Of a stretch of DNA of 64,000 nucleotides, positions 15,513 to 24,762 are shown one piece after another. Under the pieces are notes generated by a model. That model worked only from the letters and a program-made list of their open reading frames with translations. It was not told the DNA's origin and did not search any database. This DNA is from Selenomonas sp. (lineage in GTDB: Bacteria; Bacillota_C; Negativicutes; Selenomonadales; Selenomonadaceae), in NCBI RefSeq assembly GCF_024693525.1, contig NZ_JAILKR010000062.1:42082-106081 (forward strand), in the 5' to 3' direction. Both the position numbers and the translations under genes were made by a program. Position 1 is the first letter of the stretch. Every line of letters starts with the position of its first letter.

Positions 15513-16109
15513 TCAGAATGCATGCCGATACCCTAAGGATATACCTACACCGTTATAGCCGGGATTATGGGTCTTGAAGCCGTTGGAAGCATGGTGGATG
15601 ATATAGGCGGCGCTTATGGAATCCTCTGCAGTGAAATGATAGGTGACTCGCGGGCCAATCCGCCAGAGGAAGCCAAAGGCTCTGCCGTTAGCTGGATGCG
15701 CGTGATTATACGCCAAGATTGACCCAGCCCCATCGATGGATGCCGACCACTTCTTGGATAAATTTTTCTCCCAGCGCATCATATAGGATGGGCCCAGCCC
15801 CACCGCCTCCGAGTCCCGGGCAATATCATCATCGGTGATCTTACCCAAAGGGCGCGACACGCTGAGGCCATAGTGAAGCGAGACATCTTTTATTTTTTTG
15901 TATTGCCGATAGATATGAAGATTGTAAAGGTCGATGTCACGCCTAGCAAACCAGTGGCCATCGAGATATTCTAACTGGATTTCCACCGCCCGATCCTTGG
16001 CGGGCTTTGTCTCAACTGGCACACTGCTTTGAGCCATTCCGGTATTGGACAAAAGAATAACCATTGCGGCCATTGTCATCCCCTGGCAAAACATCCTTCT
16101 GCTATCCAT
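15513..16109 (-). CDS. PagL-like lipid A 3-O-deacylase (acyloxyacyl hydrolase family)
   Basis: About 198 residues. A signal peptide (FCQGMTMAAMVILLSNTGMAQS) is followed by alternating beta-strand sequence, and the chain ends in Phe (GYRHAF) as outer-membrane barrels do. The IIHHASNGFKTHNPGYNG segment matches the PagL catalytic His-x-Ser motif and following NPG turn, so it likely removes a 3-O acyl chain from lipid A. The acidic third catalytic residue is not obvious. Start: ATG at 16109 is 10 bp after AAGGA; starts at 16115 and 16133 are also in frame. Confidence 0.75.
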   Translation of the reverse strand: MDSRRMFCQGMTMAAMVILLSNTGMAQSSVPVETKPAKDRAVEIQLEYLDGHWFARRDIDLYNLHIYRQYKKIKDVSLHYGLSVSRPLGKITDDDIARDSEAVGLGPSYMMRWEKNLSKKWSASIDGAGSILAYNHAHPANGRAFGFLWRIGPRVTYHFTAEDSISAAYIIHHASNGFKTHNPGYNGVGISLGYRHAF

Positions 16110-16184
16110 AATCATCACGTCCTTTTTCATCATTTTTTTAGCTTGACTGCATAAATTGCTTTACTAAGTATTTCGCCATAAAAA

Positions 16185-16215
16185 AAAAGAATCCCTATCT
16201 AAAAGAGATTCTTTT
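16185..16215 (-). terminator. Terminator after the ThrE-type exporter gene
   Basis: Stem AAAAGAATC / GATTCTTTT around a 13-base loop, with a T run on the minus strand, 24 bp after the stop. Confidence 0.7.
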
Positions 16216-16238
16216 CGTTTTCTTATTCGTAAAGCGGC

Positions 16239-17579
16239 TTATTCCTCATTATAGCGCTGAGCTAGCAGACGGCGTTCGTTTTCCAACTTTCGCTCTTGAA
16301 TGTAGCGATGAATGAAGATATTGGGAATTGCCACACCAACGGCAATACTGATGATGATGATAACCGCCTCGACACCGCTTCGTATGCCATCTAGCAAAGC
16401 ACTCGAGGTGATGAACTGAATGTTCAGCAAGGCAAAGAGCAGCCGATAAAGCAAAACGCCGGGAATCATCGGAATGGCTGATGGAATCGTCATGATGATA
16501 TTAGGAGTGTGAAACCAATGGATTGCCCGCAGGGCGATGACGCCCACCACAGCCGCCCCAAAGAAGGAGCCAGCCGCCTGGGACCAGCCAAGTTCCATCA
16601 CCGTCACGTTGCGGAGCAATACGGTGATAATGCTACCAACTCCCACCACAGGCAACAAGCGCTTCGGAACGTTGAAGATAATGGAAAACCCGATAGAGGC
16701 AATCGCCGCCGCTAGAGCCTGGGATACGTAAGAAGTCTCCGCCGCCGAAAGGCTCACGGCCGTAAAGTCTGTAACGCCCCCTAAGCGGATAGCCATCACA
16801 ATGCCAAAGGTCATGGAGCCAACAACTAGCAGCGTATGCATGGCTCTTGTCATGCCGGAAACAATAAAGTTGTTGAGTAAATCATCCACGGCATTGATAA
16901 GCGGAATACCTGGCACCAAAAACAGGGTGCAGGCAATCAGCGGATACCAGTTGAGATTCCCCGTCAAAAACTGCGTAGCCCAGGCCAGCAGCGTCGTTGC
17001 AAAGGAAGTAATGGCTATGGACGCATAGGTGTTAAACCCATAGCCTAGGCAAACGCGGCGAATCAGAAAGCCCAACAGCGCGCAGACAGCCGTCAGCAAA
17101 AAATCCAACCAGCTGCCACCGAAGAGTTTACAAAATCCACCACAGGCAGCCCCCGCCCCTAAGGCAGTGAGCCATACCGGATAATTCCGTGGCAGCTTGC
17201 GGATATTTTCCAGCTGCCGCTCAAAATCCTGCAGGGAATAATTTTTGGCCATGGCCCGCCAAGTCAGCTTACTGACCGCTGAAAGGGTCGTCATATTGAC
17301 GCCATGCTTGGTACATTTGCGAAACTCCGTATAGGAATGCCGGTCATCGTTGACGTTAAGCATCAGCGTCGTATACATGACATGCTGATGAATGCGATCC
17401 TTCGGGATTCCCATAAAGGAGGCCGCCCGCATCATATCACGCAGGGTACGGTCCGAATCGGCGCCATTTTCCATCAGCAGCTGTCCCGTATGCAGCAACA
17501 GATGCATTTTGGGACTAATCTCGGCAAATGGTTCGCTAAAAATGCGTTCCTTCTCTTCATTTTTATCCAAACTATTCAT
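16239..17579 (-). CDS. ThrE-type threonine/serine exporter family protein (fused)
   Basis: 446 residues. The N-terminal hydrophilic part (about 20-130, with HTGQLLMENGADSDRT) and first membrane block match the ThrE N-terminal domain (DUF1212). The second membrane block (about 300-430, with GWSQAAGSFFGAAVVG and IPSAIPMIPGVLLYR) matches the ThrE_2/DUF3815 domain. The fused form resembles Corynebacterium ThrE, which exports threonine and serine; the actual substrate is not shown here. The ribosome-binding site is weak (GGGGAATG is 17 bp away), so the start is the best ATG rather than a certain one. Likely last gene of the operon running from polA. Confidence 0.85.
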   Translation of the reverse strand: MNSLDKNEEKERIFSEPFAEISPKMHLLLHTGQLLMENGADSDRTLRDMMRAASFMGIPKDRIHQHVMYTTLMLNVNDDRHSYTEFRKCTKHGVNMTTLSAVSKLTWRAMAKNYSLQDFERQLENIRKLPRNYPVWLTALGAGAACGGFCKLFGGSWLDFLLTAVCALLGFLIRRVCLGYGFNTYASIAITSFATTLLAWATQFLTGNLNWYPLIACTLFLVPGIPLINAVDDLLNNFIVSGMTRAMHTLLVVGSMTFGIVMAIRLGGVTDFTAVSLSAAETSYVSQALAAAIASIGFSIIFNVPKRLLPVVGVGSIITVLLRNVTVMELGWSQAAGSFFGAAVVGVIALRAIHWFHTPNIIMTIPSAIPMIPGVLLYRLLFALLNIQFITSSALLDGIRSGVEAVIIIISIAVGVAIPNIFIHRYIQERKLENERRLLAQRYNEE

Positions 17580-17606
17580 AGGTTATCTTGCTCATTCCCC
17601 TATCTG

Positions 17607-18383
17607 TTATTCTTGCACCTCTGGGCCAAAAAATTCCACAATCTTTGAAATGGCTAAGGCCATGTGGTTCTGATTCTGGAAGGGGTGATTTGCCCCCTCG
17701 ACGGCAATAAATTCAATGACATTGTTCTCGGCAAATTCCTGGGAAATTGCAAAGGGAATCATTTCATCCTTCGTACCGTGCAGAATCAGCATATCATCGG
17801 CAAAGTCAAAATACTCATGGTCCCGGACATCAAAGGCCTCTAGAGAATCCAGCAGGCCGTTATCGATTTTTAGTTTGCGCTCAAAACCCACCTGCACCTC
17901 TTTACCCTTGGCCAGCTTTGCCCGATTATCCTCGGTAAGATGTTTTTCCATGGAGTCAAACATGTTGACCGCCGGACTGCGCAGGGCTATTTTGGCAAAG
18001 GGATTTTCCTGCTCGATTATATAACGCAACGTCAGATATGCCCCAAAGCTGGTGGAATAGTTGTAGACACGTTCTGCCTGCAGCTCCGTTTTTGCATAAG
18101 CCGTCACCAGCCGCAAATAGGTCATGCATTCGCCGATTTCCAGTTTCTTACGAGCATCTTCCCCATGACAAGGCCAATCAAAGGCAATAACGGCATAGCC
18201 TTTGTATTTATTTACCATATGCTCGCCAAAGTTCGCCGTACCAGCCGTATCCTTATGGCTGCCAAAACCATGGGTCAGGATAACCACGTCACGAAAGATA
18301 CGCACCGTCTTATCACTATCACGGGTAAAGAGCTTGCAGCGAATGCTAAAGCCCTCTTCATTGATGTCAAACTTCTTTTCCAT
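17607..18383 (-). CDS. Alpha/beta hydrolase
   Basis: 258 residues with the fold's landmarks: oxyanion-side VVILTHGFGSHKDT, nucleophile serine in NYSTSFGAYL (Ser-Thr-Ser-Phe-Gly rather than Gly-x-Ser-x-Gly), the acid in LHGTKDEMIP and histidine in GANHPFQN. Family members are esterases or acyl hydrolases, often of unknown substrate. Cytoplasmic, no signal peptide. It lies between the small secreted protein and the ThrE-type exporter with short gaps. Confidence 0.88.
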   Translation of the reverse strand: MEKKFDINEEGFSIRCKLFTRDSDKTVRIFRDVVILTHGFGSHKDTAGTANFGEHMVNKYKGYAVIAFDWPCHGEDARKKLEIGECMTYLRLVTAYAKTELQAERVYNYSTSFGAYLTLRYIIEQENPFAKIALRSPAVNMFDSMEKHLTEDNRAKLAKGKEVQVGFERKLKIDNGLLDSLEAFDVRDHEYFDFADDMLILHGTKDEMIPFAISQEFAENNVIEFIAVEGANHPFQNQNHMALAISKIVEFFGPEVQE

Positions 18384-18408
18384 AACCTAATGAGACTTCC
18401 TTTTAACC

Positions 18409-18831
18409 TTAATTTCTATTGCGCATATTTCCATAGGCCCAGGATTCAATATACTGGGCTTCTCTTCCTAATGCCTCGGGCAGGCGGTGATAATCCCCTG
18501 TATAATCCGCAGTATCGGCATGTTTGATATAATACGTGCCATTCGTTTTTTTCCAAACATAGAAATAACCATGGGAGGTAAGAACCGGATTTGATTTTGA
18601 CCACTCATAGGCACAAGCGACGAATATGGCATCCGAATCATTTGTCTGCACTTTTGTGGCCGAGGTCAAATCAACAAAACTAGCGACACCGGAACCCGAA
18701 TAATGGGTGATGCGCAGGTAATGATTCGCATCATCATAAAAGAACAAACCGTTATGATAATGGCCTGCTTCAGCAAATCGCAGCGGCAACAACAACAGCA
18801 ACAAGAAACACATCCATCCGATTTTTTTCAT
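18409..18831 (-). CDS. Small secreted protein, 140 aa, unknown
   Basis: Starts MKKIGWMCFLLLLLLPLRFAEA, a clear signal peptide, so it is exported. The mature part is rich in Tyr, His and Asn (GHYHNGLFFYDDANHYLRI) and looks like a compact beta-rich domain with a later strand pair FYVWKKTNGTYYIKH. I do not recognise the family. The ATG at 18831 has AGAGG 8 bp upstream; an in-frame start 11 codons earlier would put charges before the signal peptide. It follows polC after 35 bp. Confidence 0.75.
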   Translation of the reverse strand: MKKIGWMCFLLLLLLPLRFAEAGHYHNGLFFYDDANHYLRITHYSGSGVASFVDLTSATKVQTNDSDAIFVACAYEWSKSNPVLTSHGYFYVWKKTNGTYYIKHADTADYTGDYHRLPEALGREAQYIESWAYGNMRNRN

Positions 18832-18866
18832 AAGCCTGCCTCTCTTCCCTTTCCTTCTGAACACAA

Positions 18867-21800
18867 TTAACTAAACAGCGCAATCTGGTCGCTTTCCCCC
18901 ATACCATCCAAACAGCCGTGATCCCGCAGGATTTCGATATTGGTCTTGGAAATACCCGTGCGGCGGCGAAGGTCTTCAATACTCGTAAACACGCCGTCTT
19001 TGCGGGCTTCCACGATGCTTTGGGCCGCCTTGGTGCCCATGCCGCTGAGGCTGGCAATTGGCGGCAGCAGGGATTTTTCATGGATGACGAATTTTTCCGC
19101 ATCCGACTCGTAGATGTCAACATATTCGCAACTGTAACCGCGCAGATACATTTCCCACGCCAGCTGCAGGACGATAAGGGTAGCATTCTGCTTTGCGTCC
19201 AGCTTCTTCTCTTTTGAAGCCAATTCCAACTGGTGAATCTGGTCCCCCACATAGTCCTTGCCCCTAGCGATGACATTGGCATCAAATTCGGCGGCACGAA
19301 TGGAAAAATACGCAGCGTAATAAGCCAACGGGTAATGAACCTTACAGAAAGCAATACGGTAGGCCATCATAACATAAGCCGTTGCATGAGCCCGAGGGAA
19401 CAGGTACTTGATTTTCTGGCAGGATTCGATATACCATTCGGGAATACCGCCCTTGCGCAATATCTCCACCGTATCCTCCGCAATGCCCTTGCCCTTACGA
19501 ACCTTCTCCATAGTCTTAAAGGAAAGCAGCGGATCGATGCCGTTATGAATCAAATACATCATGATATCATCACGGGCCGAGATGGCATTTTTAATGGTGC
19601 ACTGGCCCCCGCGAATGAGGTCCTGGGCATTGCCCAGCCACACATCCGTACCGTGTGAGAATCCCGATATACGCACTAAGTCCGAAAACACGTCCGGATT
19701 GGTGTCATCAATCATCTGCCGGGTAAAGGGGGTGCGGAACTCCGGGATACCAAAGGTTCCCGAAGTCGCCCCCAGTTCCTCTGGGGTAAGCCCCAGGGCA
19801 ACCGTCGAATTAAAAATCGACATGGTGGCCTTGTCGTCAAAGGGAATGGTCTTCGGGTCACGGCAGGTGAGGTCTTCTAGCATCTTGATAACCGTCGGGT
19901 CATCGTGGCCGAGAATATCGAGCTTGACCAGACGACTACTGATGGAGTGATAATCGAAGTGCGTGGTTATAGTGCCGCAGTTCATATCGTTGGCCGGATG
20001 CTGAATCGGCGTAAAGAAATGAACGTCCATATTGCGTGGCACAACCATGATACCGGCCGGATGCTGGCCCGTTGTGGATTTGACACCCATACAGCCATGG
20101 GCCAGCCGGTCGATATAGGAACCATGTTTCTTAACGCCCTTCTCCTCGAAGAATTTCTTGACGTAGCCAAAGGCCGTCTTATCGGCGACGGTCTGAATGG
20201 AACCGGCGCGATAGACGTTGTCCTTGCCAAACAGAATCTCCGTGTATTTATGGGCCACCGGCTGGTAGGTACCCGAGAAGTTCAAGTCGATATCCGGTAC
20301 TTTATCCCCATCAAAGCCCAGGAATACGGCAAAGGGGATATCGTGGCCATCTTTTATCAGTGGCTCGCCGCAAACCGGACAAGTCTTATCCGGCAAGTCA
20401 TAACCACAGCCATAGGAACCATCGGTGATGAATTTGCTGTACTGACAGTGCGGACAGCGCCAATGAGGCGGCAGCGGATTAACTTCCGTGATGCCCGTCA
20501 TGGTCGCAATAAAAGAAGAGCCAACGGAACCACGGGAACCAACCAGGTAGCCATCGTCGTTGGACTTTTTAACCAGTCGCTGGGCGATGAGATACAACAC
20601 GGAGAATCCATGGCCGATAATCGGCTTCAACTCCTGCTGGAGGCGGGCCTCAACGATTTCCGGCAAGTTCTCGCCATACATTTCCTTGGCCTTGTTGTAG
20701 GACATAGACCGGATTTCTTCATCGGCCCCGGGAATCATCGGCGAATACAAGTCATCCGGAATCGGCTTAAAGGATTCAATCATCTCGTTGATTTTGCGCG
20801 GATTCGTGACGACGGCCTCATAAGCCAGTTCCTCACCTAGGTATTCAAATTCTGCCAGCATTTCTTCCGTCGTCCGCAAATAGAGCGGCGGCTGCAGCTC
20901 AGCATCGTCAAAGCCCTTACCCTTCATGAGAATGGCACGGTATATCTGATCCTCAGGGTTCAAAAAGTGAACGTCGCAGGTTGCCACCAGCATCTTGCCG
21001 AGCTTCTGCGCCAGTTCCGCCACTTTCAGGTTAATGTTGATAAGGTCTTCATCCGTATTGATATCGGGGAATTTATCACTGCGCTTCAAAAAGTCGTTGT
21101 TGTGAATGGGCTGAATCTCAAGGTAATCGTAGAAATTGGCAATCTCGATGAGCTGCTCATCCGACTGGCCCTCCACAATCGCCCGGATAAGTTCTCCCGC
21201 CTCGCAGGCAGAACCAATGATAATACCCTCACGGTATTCTTCAATGATTTTTTTTGGCAGACGTGGCTGCCGGTGAAAATATTTAACATGAGCCAGCGAT
21301 ACCATCTGATAGAGATTCCGCAGGCCATTGGGATTCTTGGCCAAAAAGATAATATGGTTGGCCCGCTTCTGCTCCCAATCATCGCCTGTAAGATAGCCTT
21401 CCATGCCATAGATGACCTTTATACCAGCATCCTTGGCAGCCTTGGCCGCATCCGGGTAAGCCTGAACCACACCATGGTCCGTAATGGCAATGGCCGGCCA
21501 ACCCCAACGGGCCGCCGTCTTGACCAGATTCTTGACCGATACCACGGCATCCATAGCGCTCATGGTAGTATGGGCATGAAGTTCTACCCGCTTTACCTCC
21601 GCATTATCCATGCGGGATTCCGTTTCCTTCTTGGCCAGTGAATCCAAGAAGAGCACATACTCATTCATATAGGTATCAAAGCGGACAGAACCGCGAATGC
21701 GCACTTCCATCCCCTCTTTGAGTTTGCCGATGATTTCATCGAAATCCTCTTCCGGACCATTTTTGCCGCGTTTAGGCTTGAAAAACTTCTTGCAGGCGAT

Positions 21801-22700
21801 GCCGTTGCTCTCATCGGACAGACAGAAGGAAAGCAGCTTCGTCCCGGTTTTAAACTCATTAGTCTTAATACCAGAAATGGCCCCTTCGCCGATAAAGCCT
21901 TCGAGAATGACGTTTTTCATCTCCCCTTCCAGCTCGTCAATGAGCTTACGCTCACCCATAACGCCGCGGCCAAAGATGAGGTTGCCGGCGCCATGAACCA
22001 CCACCGGCCGGTCAAAGTCGTCGTGGTGTTTGGGAACCTTCGGCGCTGAGGGCTTGTTCTCTGCGGCGGGTTTAGCACGAACCGCCTTTGCCTTTGCCGC
22101 GGTGGCTTTCTGTTCAGCCACCCGTTCCTGATGGATGGCGGCACGGTATTCCGGCGTATTGAAGCTGTCGTCCACCTCGAGATTCTGCAAAACTTCGTCG
22201 CTGGCATTGCACTCCACGGGGCAACGATATCCCAGTAGCTGCTTGATGGCTTTGCCCATGAGCTGAGCCACCGAGTGGGCACGCATGATTTCGCCGCCGA
22301 GTTCCCCCGGCACGTCGAGAATCAGCCGACTGCCATCCACTCGGTATTTCGAGCGCTTTAAGAGCTGAAATACCGTGGGGTTGCCTTCGGAAACCACCGT
22401 CACAAGTTTGGTCCAGATTTTCTGGATGCCGTCCTCCACGTCGATGACTTCCTGATAGAACAGCACCTGGTTCAGCTGGCATTTCCGCTGAATCTGGGCA
22501 GCAGCCTCCTGTAAGAGGGAATCGGGAATAAGGGTCTGGCTAATCAGCACGATTTCCCAGCTGTTGGTCTTAGTACATACCTCCACATGGCGAATAGACG
22601 CTGTCTTCATGAGCTCTTTTTGCTCATCATCCAGCGCCATTCCCTGAACCAGCTGCCAAAACATATTCTCCTGTTGCGGAACGATTCGATACTTCTGCAT
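18867..22700 (-). CDS. polC: DNA polymerase III alpha subunit, PolC type, lacking the exonuclease domain
   Basis: 1277 residues, shorter than Bacillus PolC (about 1437). Order: N-terminal domain (1-170), linker rich in Ala/Lys/Pro, OB domain (about 230-360), PHP domain from VELHAHTT (373), palm with PDIDLNFSG (802-810), zinc-binding CPHCQY / CPVCGEP (about 749-778), HhH region near the end and a terminal clamp-binding QIALF. The ~165-residue DnaQ-like 3'-5' exonuclease normally inserted in the PHP domain is absent: YGMEGYLTGDDWEQKRA runs straight into NHIIFLAKN (about residue 440). PHP ligand residues (HAH, TDH, YGMEGY, NH, SAC, DVH) are kept. AGGAG precedes the ATG. In an operon with polA, mutM, coaE and a lytic transglycosylase. 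Confidence 0.96.
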   Translation of the reverse strand: MQKYRIVPQQENMFWQLVQGMALDDEQKELMKTASIRHVEVCTKTNSWEIVLISQTLIPDSLLQEAAAQIQRKCQLNQVLFYQEVIDVEDGIQKIWTKLVTVVSEGNPTVFQLLKRSKYRVDGSRLILDVPGELGGEIMRAHSVAQLMGKAIKQLLGYRCPVECNASDEVLQNLEVDDSFNTPEYRAAIHQERVAEQKATAAKAKAVRAKPAAENKPSAPKVPKHHDDFDRPVVVHGAGNLIFGRGVMGERKLIDELEGEMKNVILEGFIGEGAISGIKTNEFKTGTKLLSFCLSDESNGIACKKFFKPKRGKNGPEEDFDEIIGKLKEGMEVRIRGSVRFDTYMNEYVLFLDSLAKKETESRMDNAEVKRVELHAHTTMSAMDAVVSVKNLVKTAARWGWPAIAITDHGVVQAYPDAAKAAKDAGIKVIYGMEGYLTGDDWEQKRANHIIFLAKNPNGLRNLYQMVSLAHVKYFHRQPRLPKKIIEEYREGIIIGSACEAGELIRAIVEGQSDEQLIEIANFYDYLEIQPIHNNDFLKRSDKFPDINTDEDLININLKVAELAQKLGKMLVATCDVHFLNPEDQIYRAILMKGKGFDDAELQPPLYLRTTEEMLAEFEYLGEELAYEAVVTNPRKINEMIESFKPIPDDLYSPMIPGADEEIRSMSYNKAKEMYGENLPEIVEARLQQELKPIIGHGFSVLYLIAQRLVKKSNDDGYLVGSRGSVGSSFIATMTGITEVNPLPPHWRCPHCQYSKFITDGSYGCGYDLPDKTCPVCGEPLIKDGHDIPFAVFLGFDGDKVPDIDLNFSGTYQPVAHKYTEILFGKDNVYRAGSIQTVADKTAFGYVKKFFEEKGVKKHGSYIDRLAHGCMGVKSTTGQHPAGIMVVPRNMDVHFFTPIQHPANDMNCGTITTHFDYHSISSRLVKLDILGHDDPTVIKMLEDLTCRDPKTIPFDDKATMSIFNSTVALGLTPEELGATSGTFGIPEFRTPFTRQMIDDTNPDVFSDLVRISGFSHGTDVWLGNAQDLIRGGQCTIKNAISARDDIMMYLIHNGIDPLLSFKTMEKVRKGKGIAEDTVEILRKGGIPEWYIESCQKIKYLFPRAHATAYVMMAYRIAFCKVHYPLAYYAAYFSIRAAEFDANVIARGKDYVGDQIHQLELASKEKKLDAKQNATLIVLQLAWEMYLRGYSCEYVDIYESDAEKFVIHEKSLLPPIASLSGMGTKAAQSIVEARKDGVFTSIEDLRRRTGISKTNIEILRDHGCLDGMGESDQIALFS

Positions 22701-22714
22701 TCCCCAAGCTCCTC

Positions 22715-23329
22715 TTACTCCGGATAAAGCTCCCGGTACTTCTTCTCATCGGCCAGGACCTGCCGGACATAATCCCGTGTCTCCGCAAAGGGGATGGCAT
22801 CGATATCCGAAAAATCCTCTGACCAGTTATATTGTTTAATCCATTCCTGCACGTTTCCCCGGCCGGCATTATAGGCCGCCAAGGCCAACACATTATTTCC
22901 GTGAAATTCTTTCTGCAGGGTAGAAAGATACCAAGTTCCATACCGGATATTGCGGTCCGGTTCATGGAGCCCTTCTTCCGAGTAGTTTGTATCCCCAAGC
23001 TGCCCGGCAATCCACTTTGCCGTATCCGGCATTATCTGCATAAGCCCAATGGCCCCACGGTGGGAATGCACTTCCCGTTTGAACTTGCTCTCCTTTTTGA
23101 TGACCGCAGCCGTAAGATTACTATCCACATGATACATCGAAGCATACTTCATCACCGTATCGTGATAGGGATAAACGTAAAAATAACTGCGCTGCACCGG
23201 TTCAAACTTTAACACAAAAAAAGCACTGAGGCTTGCGAAAATAATGAATAACGCAACACAAAAACAGGACACCATGCGGCGATGCTGCATCTTCCTGCTT
23301 TGACGGACCCTGTCATGAAACTCCGTCAT
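22715..23329 (-). CDS. Membrane-anchored lytic transglycosylase (SLT domain)
   Basis: 204 residues. One N-terminal membrane segment (VSCFCVALFIIFASLSAFFV, about residues 20-40) anchors a periplasmic SLT domain: the catalytic Glu is in AAVIKKESKF, followed by GLMQIMPDTA and ALAAYNAGRGNV, all signature blocks of goose-type/Slt70 C-terminal domains. It cleaves the MurNAc-GlcNAc bond of peptidoglycan, forming an anhydro product. The ATG at 23329 has AAGGAG 7 bp upstream and overlaps the end of coaE by 17 bp. polC follows after 14 bp. Confidence 0.93.
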   Translation of the reverse strand: MTEFHDRVRQSRKMQHRRMVSCFCVALFIIFASLSAFFVLKFEPVQRSYFYVYPYHDTVMKYASMYHVDSNLTAAVIKKESKFKREVHSHRGAIGLMQIMPDTAKWIAGQLGDTNYSEEGLHEPDRNIRYGTWYLSTLQKEFHGNNVLALAAYNAGRGNVQEWIKQYNWSEDFSDIDAIPFAETRDYVRQVLADEKKYRELYPE

Positions 23330-23918
23330 GCGTCCACTCCTTCCATAGATTATCCACCTGCCGCAGGGTTGACGACAGGCTTCCACTATTATCAATCAGG
23401 CAATCAGCCCGTTTTTTTTTCTCTTCTAAAGGCATTTGCGCGGCAATTCTAGCCGCCGCCTCTTCCCTTCCATAGCCGTTGCGCTTCATAAGGCGCGCCA
23501 ACTGGATTTTTTCCTCTACATATACGAGGCAAACCTTCTCTGCCATTTTATCCCATCCCGACTCAAAGAGCAACGGAACATCCAACACAATTAAAGATTT
23601 TTTCTCCCTTTGATACCGCTTCACCCGCCGGCAGATTTCCTGCTGAATCAGCGGATGAGCCGTGGCATCAATCCATTGCCGTTCTCCAGGGTCAGAAAAG
23701 ACCCGCTGCCCGATGACGCGGCGGTTAAGTCCACCATCAGGCAACAGGATTTTTTCCCCGAAATGATTGCGATAGACCTCATAGAGAGGTTTGCCCGGTG
23801 CTAGAAGTTCATGGGCAATCCCGTCGGCATCGATGATGCTGGCACCTTTTTTTTGCAAATAGGCAGAAACAGTGCTCTTGCCAGAGGCTATGCCCCCCGT
23901 AAGACCGATGATTTTCAT
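23313..23918 (-). CDS. coaE: Dephospho-CoA kinase
   Basis: 201 residues. Walker A GLTGGIASGKST at the N-terminus, then IDADGIAHELL and VLDVPLLFESGWD, the standard CoaE blocks. It phosphorylates the 3' hydroxyl of dephospho-CoA with ATP, the last step of CoA synthesis. GGAGGAG lies 5 bp before the ATG. The polA-mutM-coaE order is conserved in many Firmicutes. Confidence 0.96.
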   Translation of the reverse strand: MKIIGLTGGIASGKSTVSAYLQKKGASIIDADGIAHELLAPGKPLYEVYRNHFGEKILLPDGGLNRRVIGQRVFSDPGERQWIDATAHPLIQQEICRRVKRYQREKKSLIVLDVPLLFESGWDKMAEKVCLVYVEEKIQLARLMKRNGYGREEAAARIAAQMPLEEKKKRADCLIDNSGSLSSTLRQVDNLWKEWTHDGVS

Positions 23919-23936
23919 CCCCCGCTCCTCCTTGGG

Positions 23937-24761
23937 TCATTTTTGACAACGAGGGCAGTAATGGGTTCCCCGCCCTCCTACGGTTATCTTTTCGATCGGC
24001 GTACCGCACTTGCGGCAGGGCTGTCCCTTTCGATTGTAGACAAAGAGATGCTCCTGATGACTTCCCTGTCTGCCCTCACCATTTTGATAATCCCGGAAGG
24101 TGGTGCCGCCATCGCGGATTCCAGCCTCGATAACCGAATTAATGGTTCCATAAAGGCGCTGACATTCCTCCCTGGTAAGGGTACTCGCACAGCGTTCCGG
24201 ATGAATCCCCGCCAGGAATAAGGCCTCGTCATCGTAAATATTGCCGATGCCACCGATGTATTTTTGATTCAGCAACAGCGACTTAATGCGGGTCTTTTTC
24301 CCCTGGACCAACTGATAGAGGTATTCTGGCGTAAACTCAGTGGACAAGGGCTCAGGGCCCATCTCCGCCAAGCCATGAATGCGCCAGCGCTCCCCAGGAG
24401 CTAAGGCATAAACCGCCCCGAGGGTACGGGTATCCCCATAGACCAGCAGACCGCCGCCATCGAGATGAAACAGCAGCCGCGCATAGGCATCCTGTGGCTT
24501 GCCATCGGGCTCAAAGACCAACCGTCCCGTCATGCGAAGGTGAAAAATCAATTCATTGCCGTTATCCAGCTCCATGATGAGATATTTTCCCCGACGCTTC
24601 ATCCCTCGTATTCTCCGGCCAATGGCCATTGCCCGATAAGCTTCCGGCTCTGGCCATTTAATCTGACGCGGCAGCAAAAGATCCAGCTTCATGATTGTTT
24701 GACCGGTCAAAACTGTATCGAGATAGCGGCGGATGATTTCCACCTCTGGCATCTCTGGCAT
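23937..24761 (-). CDS. mutM: Formamidopyrimidine-DNA glycosylase
   Basis: 274 residues. Starts MPEMPEVEIIRRYL: here the family's catalytic N-terminal PE is preceded by an extra MPEM, so translation may instead begin at the internal ATG two codons later, giving MPEVEII with the essential Pro at position 2. The C-terminal zinc finger (CRKCGTPIEKI ... HYCPRCQK) and the loop around FRDYQNGEGRQG are intact. It excises 8-oxoguanine and other oxidised purines. GGAGGCGAAGTGAT precedes the first ATG, which follows the polA stop by 1 bp. A TTGACCGGTCAA copy sits near its 5' end. Confidence 0.95.
   Translation of the reverse strand: MPEMPEVEIIRRYLDTVLTGQTIMKLDLLLPRQIKWPEPEAYRAMAIGRRIRGMKRRGKYLIMELDNGNELIFHLRMTGRLVFEPDGKPQDAYARLLFHLDGGGLLVYGDTRTLGAVYALAPGERWRIHGLAEMGPEPLSTEFTPEYLYQLVQGKKTRIKSLLLNQKYIGGIGNIYDDEALFLAGIHPERCASTLTREECQRLYGTINSVIEAGIRDGGTTFRDYQNGEGRQGSHQEHLFVYNRKGQPCRKCGTPIEKITVGGRGTHYCPRCQK
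24699..24710. repeat. TTGACNNGTCAA palindrome (exact, CG centre)
   Basis: TTGACCGGTCAA within mutM, encoding LTGQ. Confidence 0.75.
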
Positions 24762-24762
24762 A

